DNA of 24,096 bases from JBJXFK01 sp046155505. GTDB taxonomy: Bacteria; Planctomycetota; Phycisphaerae; UBA1845; Fen-1342. Below, in pieces: positions 14,466-21,250 of this stretch (within the stretch, counting starts at the first letter, position 1; the number at the start of each line of letters is the position of its first letter). The stretch lies in assembly GCA_046155505.1 (NCBI GenBank), contig JBJXFK010000227.1:1-24096 (forward strand), in the 5' to 3' direction. The notes under the pieces were generated by a model. It was given only the letters and a program-made list of their open reading frames with translations, was not told the DNA's origin and did no database searches. The translations under genes and the position numbers were made by a program.

Positions 14466-16324
14466 TGTGGCTCACTTGTCGGTGCCGGTTCTTCGCGCTC
14501 GATCGTCAATCCCTCGCCGCCGTGCTCATCGACCGGCTGCCTCCACCGCGGCTCGAGCAATTGCTCGTGCGCCTCCGGCAACCCCAACTGCGTCGGCCCT
14601 TCGCGCGGCGGAATGCCGTGCTCGCGCTGAATCAGTCGCAGCGTGAGCGATCGAATCCGCGACGTATCGCTCTCCCACGCCCGCGTCTCCGTCGTGCGTT
14701 CGGTCAGTTTGATCGCGCCGATATGCCGCGGTTGGTTATGTAGTGCGCAGCGTGCATTGAACAGCGCCAAGTCGGCATTACCGCGCTGCGCCTGCCGAAT
14801 CGCCTCTTCGTAAAACGCCTGGGCCAGCCGCTCGCGCCCGGTGAACATCAACCCCTTGCGCGTGCCCACGCGAATGCGCTCGACGTCCGCCAGCATCTCG
14901 CGAAACACGTCCGCTTCCTGCTTGTTGTCTTTCAGCACATGTACGGTCAGCAGGATCACGACTTCTTCGCGCACCGTCTCATTGACGGTCTTCGAAAATG
15001 CGGCACCAATCAGCGGCACATCGCCGAGCAGCGGAATCTGCGATCGCGATGCGACGGTGCGCTCGCGAAACAGCCCGCCGATCAGCACCGTGTGGCCGTC
15101 CTCGATCATCAGTTGTGCACGGGCCTCGGTCGTCTCTTCAAAGGGCAAATTGTCCGCCGTCAGACCGCCGTTGCTGTCTTTCGGCGTAACATCAAGTCGC
15201 ACTGTGCCGTCGTCGTTCACCACGGGCCGCAAGCGAATCTGCGTTCCGGTTTCGAGAAATTCGACGCTTTGAATCGCCGCGGTCTGCGTAACCGTTGTCG
15301 TCAAGTAACCATCGCGACGACCGACGATGACCTCTGCTTCCTGGCGATTGAGCGCGATCACTTTCGGGTTGGCCAGCACGGTTGTGTCCGTCACCGATTC
15401 CAGCGCGCGAATGAACGCCGACACACCGTTGCGAATGATGCCGAACCGAAATCCATCCTGAATCGAGCCGCCCAGCAGACTCGTACCGGCGTTGATCGTC
15501 GTCTGCTGAAATTCGTCCGGCGGCAGCGCACCGGTCACGACATTGTTTGCCGCGTCGCTCGTGCTGCCGACCGTCTGAAAGTCGACGCCGCCGAGCAAGG
15601 TCAAGTCGACGCCGAGCTGGTTGTTTTCGCTGAGCGTCGCGCGCAGAATCGTGGCCTCGATCAACACCTGCTTCGGTCGGACGTCGATTTCCTTGAGCAG
15701 CGTTTCGATGGTGTCGAGCCGGTCGGGCGTGTCCGTGATGATCAAATACTCGGTGCCCGCGCCCTCGAACTCCTTCGCTGCACCGCTCGTGCTGCCGCCG
15801 CCACCACCGCCGCCACCGCCCGCCGATCCGCCATCCTCGCCCGTCGGCGAAACCGTTCCGGCTTTGCTGCCCAGACCCTGAATCGCCCGAATCGCATCCT
15901 TGCGCGGCAAGTAGCGCAGTTTCACGACGCGCGTTTCGAGCGGCTGATTCGCGCTGAGCTCTTCCAGCGTTGCCACATAGATGACGCCGCCCTGCTTGCG
16001 ATAACCGAGTTGGTTGGGCGTCAGAATCGCACGCAACGCGCCTTCGAGCGTTACGCCGTAGAGATTCGCCGAAACGCTGCCGGTCACGCTCGTACTGGTG
16101 ACGATGCCTGTTCGCGCCTGATAGCTGAGCATCTCGAGCACGGTCGCGATCGGCGTGCTGCGGATGTGCAGATCGAACAGCCCGGCGGCGGTGACCTCGA
16201 TGGTCGACTTTTCCTGCGAAGCCGAAATCGGCTGCGAGGTCGCATCCTGCGCGATTGCGACGCGCTGATGAGTCAGCACGGCAAGCACGACCGGCAGCCA
16301 CAATGCAAGGCGGCGATGTTGCAC
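14462..16324 (-). CDS. Secretin (GspD/PilQ-like outer-membrane channel)
   Basis: A 620-residue secretin, the outer-membrane channel of type II secretion and type IV pilus machines. A signal peptide (1-26, ending AIAQ) is followed by an N0/STN-like domain (about 43-118, LHIRSTPIATVLEML...GVIYVA), a Ser/Gly linker with a run of ten glycines (169-177), an N1-type segment (190-228, ITDTPDRLDTIETLLKEIDVRPKQVLIEATI) and the secretin core (about 290-465) with LGDVPLIGAAF at 433-443 and VLANPKVIALNRQEA. A C-terminal extension of about 155 residues (466-620) is rich in charge and Pro. The start is GTG 16324 with AAGGA seven bases before it; the 73 residues upstream in the same frame are not protein-like. 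Coupled to the TPR gene by ATGA overlap. No ATPase or inner-membrane partner gene is next to it. Confidence 0.92.
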   Translation of the reverse strand: MQHRRLALWLPVVLAVLTHQRVAIAQDATSQPISASQEKSTIEVTAAGLFDLHIRSTPIATVLEMLSYQARTGIVTSTSVTGSVSANLYGVTLEGALRAILTPNQLGYRKQGGVIYVATLEELSANQPLETRVVKLRYLPRKDAIRAIQGLGSKAGTVSPTGEDGGSAGGGGGGGGGSTSGAAKEFEGAGTEYLIITDTPDRLDTIETLLKEIDVRPKQVLIEATILRATLSENNQLGVDLTLLGGVDFQTVGSTSDAANNVVTGALPPDEFQQTTINAGTSLLGGSIQDGFRFGIIRNGVSAFIRALESVTDTTVLANPKVIALNRQEAEVIVGRRDGYLTTTVTQTAAIQSVEFLETGTQIRLRPVVNDDGTVRLDVTPKDSNGGLTADNLPFEETTEARAQLMIEDGHTVLIGGLFRERTVASRSQIPLLGDVPLIGAAFSKTVNETVREEVVILLTVHVLKDNKQEADVFREMLADVERIRVGTRKGLMFTGRERLAQAFYEEAIRQAQRGNADLALFNARCALHNQPRHIGAIKLTERTTETRAWESDTSRIRSLTLRLIQREHGIPPREGPTQLGLPEAHEQLLEPRWRQPVDEHGGEGLTIEREEPAPTSEPQ

Positions 16325-16659
16325 GCGTTCTTCCTTGAACAGCAGACACGCGGCGCGAACATCGCGACGCGAGATTCGCCGCGCTGCTCGACATCTATCG
16401 CGCAGCGCAGCTACATCGTTCCATCGGAGTCGCCCCGGCGCAGGATTGAGCGGACGCCGGCATTCATGGCTTGCCGACAAGTTCCATCGCATTTCCGCGA
16501 GAAAATTGCGCAAATGCCGATGCCGGACTGAAGTGTGCGGCACAATCGGTCGATATCACCCGTCATGCTGATATCGCGGTCGCGAGCGAACGGATCGAAC
16601 GCGGCCGGATCGAGAGAAGAGGTCCGCTCAACGTGGCGAATCGCCACAAGGATGACGAC
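16325..16659. other. Divergent control region of the secretin operon and small protein
   Basis: It holds no convincing gene, although the secretin frame stays open through it. It contains the CGATATCA inverted repeat at 16551-16576. AAGGATG at 16648-16654 is the ribosome-binding site of the gene at 16660. I could not fix promoter boxes with confidence. Confidence 0.5.
16551..16576. promoter_or_regulatory. Operator-like GATATCA inverted repeat
   Basis: CGATATCA (16551-16558) and its exact complement TGATATCG (16569-16576) are separated by 10 bases, giving 18 bases centre to centre. The site lies between the divergent secretin operon and the 95-residue protein gene. A related TGATATCA occurs at 18537-18544 upstream of the SPFH gene. 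Confidence 0.5.
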
Positions 16660-16947
16660 ATGAGCACAACGAACACGACGACGACGTTCGGCACGACGTA
16701 CAACAGCAAGACGCTGGGTGCGACGCTGCCGTTCGATCAGATCAACGAAGCCGGCGCGTACATTTGCAACTGGAGCGGTCACCTCCTCCGCGTTCCGGAG
16801 GATGGCGTGGTTGCCGGTCGCAGCCCGACGCTCAACATCGTCGGCAACGAGCCGCTGACCGTGACCAAGATCAGCGACAATCCGTTCATCACGCTGACCA
16901 AGGCCAAGCTGGTCGCTTCGAACTTCGACCTCGCGGTGAACTTCTAA
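16660..16947 (+). CDS. Small protein of unknown family
   Basis: A 95-residue protein beginning MSTTNTTTTFGTTYNS, Thr/Ser-rich, with no signal peptide and no membrane segment. The remainder is even in composition, with likely beta strands (AYICNWSGHLLRVPE, TLNIVGNEPLTVTKISDN, FITLTKAKLV) and ends DLAVNF. It has one Cys (C36). The pattern suggests a compact beta protein. AAGGATG at 16648 is a strong ribosome-binding site. A strong terminator follows, so it is a single-gene transcript. It diverges from the secretin operon across an operator-like repeat, which is the only functional hint. No domain or paralog was recognised. Confidence 0.8.
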   Translation: MSTTNTTTTFGTTYNSKTLGATLPFDQINEAGAYICNWSGHLLRVPEDGVVAGRSPTLNIVGNEPLTVTKISDNPFITLTKAKLVASNFDLAVNF

Positions 16948-16979
16948 GCCGCGCTCCGACAAAATTCACCCATCGCAAA

Positions 16980-17025
16980 CGAGCCGCCGCGACAAACAAG
17001 TGTCGCGACGGCTCGGTTGTTTCTT
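16980..17025 (+). terminator. Intrinsic terminator after the 95-residue protein
   Basis: A 15-bp stem with one mismatch (16980-16994 with 17001-17015, CGAGCCG...CGGCTCG) and a 6-base loop AACAAG is followed by GTTGTTTCTT. Confidence 0.75.
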
Positions 17026-17076
17026 GGGAAATTGGGGTGCCAGGCCGAACTCTGAGTGCCAGGCCGACGGCCGCTC

Positions 17077-17116
17077 GCGTCGGCATGCGTCGGCATGCGT
17101 CGGCATGCGTCGGCAT
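17077..17116. repeat. Four tandem copies of GCGTCGGCAT
   Basis: Four exact head-to-tail 10-base units lie 30 bases before the second AGGGTGGGCATCGCC copy (17146-17160). The surrounding block also repeats GTGCCAGGCCGA. It is intergenic. Confidence 0.8.
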
Positions 17117-17145
17117 CGGTAAGCACGCGTCGATCGACACCGTGT

Positions 17146-17160
17146 AGGGTGGGCATCGCC
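17146..17160. repeat. Second copy of the AGGGTGGGCATCGCC element
   Basis: Identical 15 bases to 343-357, again followed by ACCATT within a few bases. Unlike the copy at 343-411 there is no complete second arm nearby. Confidence 0.7.
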
Positions 17161-17188
17161 TACCATTCTTCGCGTTGTCCGCAACGCG

Positions 17189-17398
17189 CTATCGCCGATT
17201 GAACGGATTCGAATCCGTCGGCGGCTCCGGCGGCGTTTCCGCGCGATCGCTTCGCACGCCGCGACGGCGCTTCAATTCTTCCCGCAGGAGATACTCGATC
17301 TGCGCGTTCAGGCTGCGCAGATCGTCCTGCGCCCAGCGCTGCAGCTCGTCGAGCAGCTCCGCCGGAAGTCGCAACAAGAATGATTTCTTGTCGGCCAT
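17189..17398 (-). CDS. Arc-like ribbon-helix-helix DNA-binding protein
   Basis: A 69-residue protein. Residues 1-45 match the Arc/CopG ribbon-helix-helix pattern: a short strand KKSFLLRLP (4-12), helix 1 ELLDELQRWAQDDL (14-27), turn RSLN and helix 2 AQIEYLLREELKRR. This fold dimerises and binds operators through its strand. The tail is Pro/Arg-rich and disordered. No toxin gene is next to it, so a toxin-antitoxin pair is not supported. It lies downstream of the SPFH gene on the same strand, with a repeat-filled gap of 233 bases; I recall Arc-like genes beside SPFH genes in other genomes, which would make it a local regulator. That pairing is inference. Confidence 0.85.
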   Translation of the reverse strand: MADKKSFLLRLPAELLDELQRWAQDDLRSLNAQIEYLLREELKRRRGVRSDRAETPPEPPTDSNPFNRR

Positions 17399-17631
17399 TT
17401 CAAGTCTCGCCAGAATCCGTCATTTCGCTGTGTGGCACCTGCTATCAGCAGGTGTGCCGACCGTGATGTCTGGTATAGCACCCGCTGCCCACGGGTGAAT
17501 TCAAATTTCGCGCGCACCCGCTAGTAGCGGGTGCTACACGGCATCGCACCCAGGCATGAAGCACCGCGGCCCTCCGCGGTTCTTTGATCCGCGCATGGAG
17601 CACCGCGGCCCGCCACGGTCCTTCGTCACCG
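17399..17631. repeat. Cluster of REP-like palindromes and direct repeats
   Basis: Contents: a hairpin with CACCTGCT/AGCAGGTG arms (17436-17454); a long-range pair TAGCACCCGCT (17476-17486) and AGCGGGTGCTA (17526-17536); the hairpin CACCCGCT-AGT-AGCGGGTG (17515-17533); and two 29-base direct copies (17556-17584 and 17595-17623) with four differences, cored on GCACCGCGGCC. No gene is seen. The cluster ends 8 bases before the SPFH stop codon. Confidence 0.75.
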
Positions 17632-18501
17632 CTAATACAGCGTGCCCGCGTTGACTACCGGGTGCGCCGTCTTGTCGCCGCACAACACCACGAGCAAGTT
17701 GTTCACCATCGCCGCCTTGCGTTCGTCGTCTAGCTTGACCATCGACGTCTTGTCCAGATGGATCAACGCCATCTCGACAATGCCCACCGCGCCTTCGACA
17801 ATTCGCGTGCGCGCCGCGACGATCGCCTCGGCCTGTTGCCGCTGCAACATCGCGCCGGCGATTTCCGGTGCATACGCCAGGTGGCTGATCCGGGCGTCAT
17901 CGATGGTCACGCCGGCCTTGGCGGCCCGCGCCTGCAACTCGGCCTTGAGCGCCACCGACACCTCATCCATCGCGCCGCGCAGCGACAGCGTGTGCTCATC
18001 GGTCGTGTCATACGGATATCCGCTGGCCAGATGCCGCAGCGCGGCTTCGCTCTGCACCGAAACGTATTGCTCGAAGTCCTCGACATCGAACACGGCTTGC
18101 GCCGTGTCTTCGACACGCCACACAACAACGGCGGCGATTTCGATCGGGTTGCCGCGCTGGTCGTTGACCTTGATCGACTGCATGTTCAGATTTCGCGCGC
18201 GGAGCGACACGATCTGCTTGGAGAAAAACGGGTTCGCCCAGCGAAAGCCCTGATCGCGATTCGTGCCGACATATTTGCCGAACAGCAGCAGCACTACGGC
18301 CTGATTGGGCTGCAGCGTGAAAAAGCCGCAAACCATCACCATCCAGAAGCACAGCGTGATGCCGAGTCCGACGAGCAGATAGATGTTTCTGCCGGTCACT
18401 CCGACCCACGTCCCGCCGCCCATCGCAAGCAGTGCGGCGATCGCAATCCACAACGCGGTCCATCCGTTCCCCGTCACGCGATTCAGTTCCCGATTGAGCA
18501 T
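17632..18501 (-). CDS. SPFH/band-7 membrane protein
   Basis: A 289-residue SPFH (stomatin/prohibitin/flotillin/HflK-C) protein, a membrane-associated scaffold that multimerises into lipid-domain platforms. Two hydrophobic segments (about 14-34 and 40-61) are followed by the SPFH domain: TLQPNQAVVLLLFGKYVGT (62-80), the strand-rich LNMQSIKVNDQRGNPIEIAAVVVWRV (106-130), VEDFEQYVSVQSEAALRHLAS, and the helical region DARISHLAYAPEIAGAMLQRQQAEAI with EMALIHLDKTSMVKLDDERKAAMVNNLLVVL. ATG 18501 has GGGAGG eight bases upstream. A promoter (18536-18563) and an inverted repeat over its -10 suggest regulated expression. It probably helps in envelope stress or protein quality control, as family members do. 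Confidence 0.92.
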   Translation of the reverse strand: MLNRELNRVTGNGWTALWIAIAALLAMGGGTWVGVTGRNIYLLVGLGITLCFWMVMVCGFFTLQPNQAVVLLLFGKYVGTNRDQGFRWANPFFSKQIVSLRARNLNMQSIKVNDQRGNPIEIAAVVVWRVEDTAQAVFDVEDFEQYVSVQSEAALRHLASGYPYDTTDEHTLSLRGAMDEVSVALKAELQARAAKAGVTIDDARISHLAYAPEIAGAMLQRQQAEAIVAARTRIVEGAVGIVEMALIHLDKTSMVKLDDERKAAMVNNLLVVLCGDKTAHPVVNAGTLY

Positions 18502-18528
18502 GTCGCAAGCCTCCCTTCAGTCAGGTCT

Positions 18529-18544
18529 TATCAATATGATATCA
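18529..18544. promoter_or_regulatory. Inverted repeat overlapping the SPFH -10
   Basis: TATCA-ATA-TGATA (18529-18541) and the overlapping perfect palindrome TGATATCA (18537-18544) sit at the -10 region of the SPFH promoter. The second one shares GATATCA with the site at 16551-16576. Confidence 0.45.
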
Positions 18545-18563
18545 CCAAAATATCGAATTGCAA
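18536..18563 (-). promoter_or_regulatory. Promoter of the SPFH gene
   Basis: On the minus strand TTGCAA (18558-18563) and TATCAT (18536-18541) are 16 bases apart, 35 bases before the ATG at 18501. The -10 box matches the consensus at five of six positions. Confidence 0.55.
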
Positions 18564-19061
18564 ACGAATCGCGGATTTGGGGCGGAGATTTTTCACGGGC
18601 GAAGGCGCGAATATTTTGAGTCCAATAAACGTGGCGTTTGGAATGTGTGGCTGGAAGATGCTCACGCGCCCGCCCCTCTCGTTGAGCACCTTGGTTATCG
18701 GAGGCATGGGAGGGTTCGAGGGGGCGAGGGGCCGAGGGGGCGGTGGCGGGAGGGGAAACTCGGAGCTGGCCGGGAGTGGATAGGCGTTTCGTGTCGTTCC
18801 ATTCGGTTCGTCCGTGGGCAGTGTAGGCGGCGCGCGGGGCGGGCGGGAGTGGTGGGTGGATCGGGCAGCGGAATTTGGCGGGATTTGATCACGATTTTCC
18901 GCCGGGTCGGGCGGTGGCGGCGACGCGGAGCGGTAGCGGGCAAACTTGTGATCCGCCGGACTGCGAACGCGTACGCGGACACCGGAACGCCGGCGAGTTG
19001 AATCCGAACACTGGCTCTGGGTGCTGGCGGAGTCAGCGGTGCAAGTATGTGTGGGGAAATA

Positions 19062-19090
19062 GAAAAGCCCGGACGGGGGTCATCCGGGCT
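19062..19090 (-). terminator. Intrinsic terminator of the pseudopilin gene
   Basis: On the minus strand AGCCCGGA (19083-19090) pairs with TCCGGGCT (19066-19073) and is followed by TTTCTATTTCC. The stem lies 33 bases beyond the stop of the minus-strand pseudopilin. Confidence 0.7.
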
Positions 19091-19122
19091 CTTCGTCGAG
19101 GTTTGGGTTTGATCGATTCCAA

Positions 19123-20136
19123 CTACGGCGTCGCGCCCTGTCGGATGTCTCGGTAACCTGCCGCTGGCCAGAAATTCTGGTTCAGAAAACCAAAGAAGCT
19201 CGGCGCGCCGCGAATGAGCACGCCCGGCGACGGGAAACAGTCGATCGTGAACTTTGGAGCACGATTCAGCAACTGAATGTTGTTCGGCCCGCGCACCCCC
19301 CAACCCTGGGCGGTTGCAGTGTCAACCGGCAGATTATCCTTCGCGCTCGTCGAGCGTGCGGAACTGTCTGCAAAAAGCACGTTGTCCGTCATGAATTGCT
19401 TGTGATTACCAATCACGAGGAGAGGATCGTACTCACCCGCTGACGCAGGATCGTCGCGCCCAATCATCTCGAAAAACGCCGCCTCACCGATGAGGACGAT
19501 TTTGGCCGGCCCTGGAATGTTACCTAACCGTTGCCCAGCGACTCCGATCGAGAACCAGCCACCCGCTCCGTGATACCCCGCTAGGCTGGCGCGATAGCTG
19601 TTCCCAATTGATTCGTACAACGGTGTGCCGGTGTACGTCAGCGGAGCGTCCGTCAGCGCGGTCGAGTCTGGGTAGCCCGTATCAGAATTGCACTGAAAGA
19701 GTTTCGCGTCTTTGTTGTCGCTGTCGTAAGTGGACCCGAACACATAGCGGTTGAGCGGTCGAGTTTTCGCCGCATAGAGCCCCGTCTCAGTTGTGTCCAC
19801 CACGCCGCTATCGGTCTGGTACGGGACCTGTCCGGACCGACCACCGAACACGAACCACTCGACCGTGCGCCAACTCCAAATACCGCCCGTCCCACCTCGC
19901 CCGCCAGTTCTAAATTGCATGTAGTGCAAAGGCAAAAGAAGTTCCTTGCGATCCTCGGAGGCGTACATGTTGCACGCCTTTCCGATACCGCTCAGATTTG
20001 CCAGACAAGCCGCTCGCTTGCCCTGCTCCCGCGCACCGGCGAGTGCCGGAAGAAGCACTGAAATGAGCAATGCGATGATCGCAACGACCACCAATAGCTC
20101 GATCAGCGTAAAGCCCCGATTCCGAATCCTGTTCAT
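19123..20136 (-). CDS. Type II pseudopilin-like protein (GspG/PilA-type N-terminus)
   Basis: A 337-residue protein with a class III signal: a short basic leader MNRIRNRG, then FTLIELLVVVAIIALLISVLL (about 9-29), with cleavage expected between Gly8 and Phe9 and Glu at +5, followed by LPALAGAREQGKR. The remainder is a large globular domain with Tyr/Gly-rich loops, like the abundant planctomycete pseudopilins that have an additional C-terminal domain. Many of these end with an H-X9-DG signature; here the corresponding NHKQFMTDNVLFADSSAR has a longer spacing and SS for the GH, so it deviates. ATG 20136 has GGGAG seven bases upstream; the 26 residues before it in frame are spurious. It probably acts in a type II secretion or pseudopilus apparatus. 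Confidence 0.9.
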   Translation of the reverse strand: MNRIRNRGFTLIELLVVVAIIALLISVLLPALAGAREQGKRAACLANLSGIGKACNMYASEDRKELLLPLHYMQFRTGGRGGTGGIWSWRTVEWFVFGGRSGQVPYQTDSGVVDTTETGLYAAKTRPLNRYVFGSTYDSDNKDAKLFQCNSDTGYPDSTALTDAPLTYTGTPLYESIGNSYRASLAGYHGAGGWFSIGVAGQRLGNIPGPAKIVLIGEAAFFEMIGRDDPASAGEYDPLLVIGNHKQFMTDNVLFADSSARSTSAKDNLPVDTATAQGWGVRGPNNIQLLNRAPKFTIDCFPSPGVLIRGAPSFFGFLNQNFWPAAGYRDIRQGATP

Positions 20137-20272
20137 GTTCGCTCCCGAGTCCTGCAGATTCTCGCGACAGTGAAGTGAGTTCTTCGACACTTCAATAATA
20201 CCACCGAATTGCATTGCGCTTACACGGAATGAACGTCGGCACGCCGCAAAATAGTTATCAAGCCATAATCAG

Positions 20273-20596
20273 TTAGGGTTTCGGCGGCTCAGCCGTACCA
20301 GGTGTCGTACCAACGGCCCCGCCACGGCTTCGCTGGGCAGTGAACTTCTTGCACTTCGGACACTCCCGAAGTCCGTCCTTGATCGGCCATGCCTTGATTT
20401 CAGATGCAGCGATCGCAAACGTGTGCCCACATGGGCACGCGTGCGCCAACGCACGTTGCTCGTCTGGCAGTCCGGCAGGCGCGCTGCTCGAACTCATGCG
20501 CCAGCCCCAAAAACCCAAAAGCGAGATGCCGATTACGGCGAGCAGGACGATGGATCCCTTGCTCGCGGCGGCGCGCCGTCTGGTCTTGATCAACAT
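20273..20596 (-). CDS. Small membrane zinc-ribbon protein
   Basis: A 107-residue protein with an Arg/Lys-rich start (MLIKTRRRAAASKG), a transmembrane segment (about 15-32), and a four-cysteine zinc site C54/C56 (ACPCGHTF) and C79/C82 (RECPKCKKF), similar in order to rubredoxin-like or zinc-ribbon knuckles. A Pro/Gly-rich tail follows. ATG 20596 lies nine bases after GAGGA. The frame is open far upstream (to 21202), but that extension is repeat DNA. It precedes the pseudopilin gene by 136 bases on the same strand and may share its transcript. Function is unknown; the membrane zinc ribbon resembles the design of the protein at 3608. Confidence 0.78.
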   Translation of the reverse strand: MLIKTRRRAAASKGSIVLLAVIGISLLGFWGWRMSSSSAPAGLPDEQRALAHACPCGHTFAIAASEIKAWPIKDGLRECPKCKKFTAQRSRGGAVGTTPGTAEPPKP

Positions 20597-21250
20597 TTGC
20601 AGCCGTCCTCTCCTATCCGCACCGCGAACCGTACCTAGTCCGCGCGAACTACCGGCTCGCCGATCAGGGTCAATGAGCCGACCTGAGTCGATGGGCTGCC
20701 CCTGCGAATTTCGCCATCGTGGCAACCTCGCGAAGTGACGTCGATTCGGCACGGAACCGGTGTCAGACGAGAACATGAACAACTGATGAAGCTTATCGAC
20801 CGAGTTGACGGGAATCAAGTAGCGCCGCGTCCCATAACTGTTGGTATGGGACGCGACTCGCGAAAAAAGTGCGCGTTGCGAAGTCGAATTCTCGCCGGAA
20901 CTGATTGGTCCGCGCTGCGGGCGGGACTTTTGAAGTGACCGGCAAACCAGTTGGCGCGTGCTGCACGACGACTGCGGACGAAGAGGGACAGCGAATGACC
21001 CCTCCCTCACGGTCGGGGCTCGGTTTCCGCTCGCTGTCGCTCGCGGGCACTCGCTTGCGCGTCGCGTTCGGATGCGGGCTTGGAAGCCCGCAGTACACGG
21101 AACGGGCTGGAAGCCCATAGCACACGAAGCCCATAGCACACGAAGCCCATAGCACAATCGCTGGCGCGTCGCGTTCGAATCGCTCGCTGCGCTCGCAGTC
21201 ACTCGCTTGCGCGTCGCGTTCGGATTGGGCTATCGCCCCACCCGATCGCC
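20597..21250. other. Intergenic region with direct repeats
   Basis: No gene is supported. The region holds two copies of a 26-base repeat (21048-21073 and 21200-21225, CACTCGCTTGCG...GGAT), a partial third copy (GCGCGTCGCGTTCG near 21164-21177), a palindromic GGGCTTGGAAGCCC-type unit, and three tandem copies of GAAGCCCATAGCACAC (about 21110-21155). Frames across it are repeat translations. Confidence 0.6.
21048..21225. repeat. Direct and tandem repeat block upstream of the FG-GAP gene's 3' end
   Basis: Two exact 26-base copies (21048-21073 and 21200-21225), plus about three 16-base units GAAGCCCATAGCACAC between them. The block lies 25 bases from the stop of the FG-GAP lipoprotein gene. Confidence 0.75.

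Larger units (their letters stand above)
18502..19122. other. Intergenic region with promoter, G-rich tract and a terminator
   Basis: No gene is supported in these 621 bases; the open frames on either strand are Arg/Pro/Gly-rich and lack ribosome-binding sites. It contains the SPFH promoter, a G-run region at about 18706-18757 and the pseudopilin terminator at 19062-19090. Confidence 0.55.

Noticed and set aside
16325..16543. N-terminal extension of the secretin
   Set aside because: The 73 residues are Arg-rich and precede a proper signal peptide; GTG 16324 has a Shine-Dalgarno.
17077..17116. Possible CRISPR array
   Set aside because: The units are only 10 bases and contiguous without spacers; it is a simple tandem repeat.
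17189..17398. Antitoxin of a toxin-antitoxin pair
   Set aside because: No toxin-sized gene lies next to the Arc-like gene; the neighbour is an SPFH protein.
18558..19001. Plus-strand frame of 147 codons upstream of the pseudopilin terminator
   Set aside because: Arg/Gly-rich, with no ribosome-binding site and no recognisable domain; it crosses the G-rich tract.
20597..21202. N-terminal extension of the small zinc-ribbon protein
   Set aside because: It reads through repeat DNA, has no ribosome-binding site, and the internal ATG at 20596 follows GAGGA.
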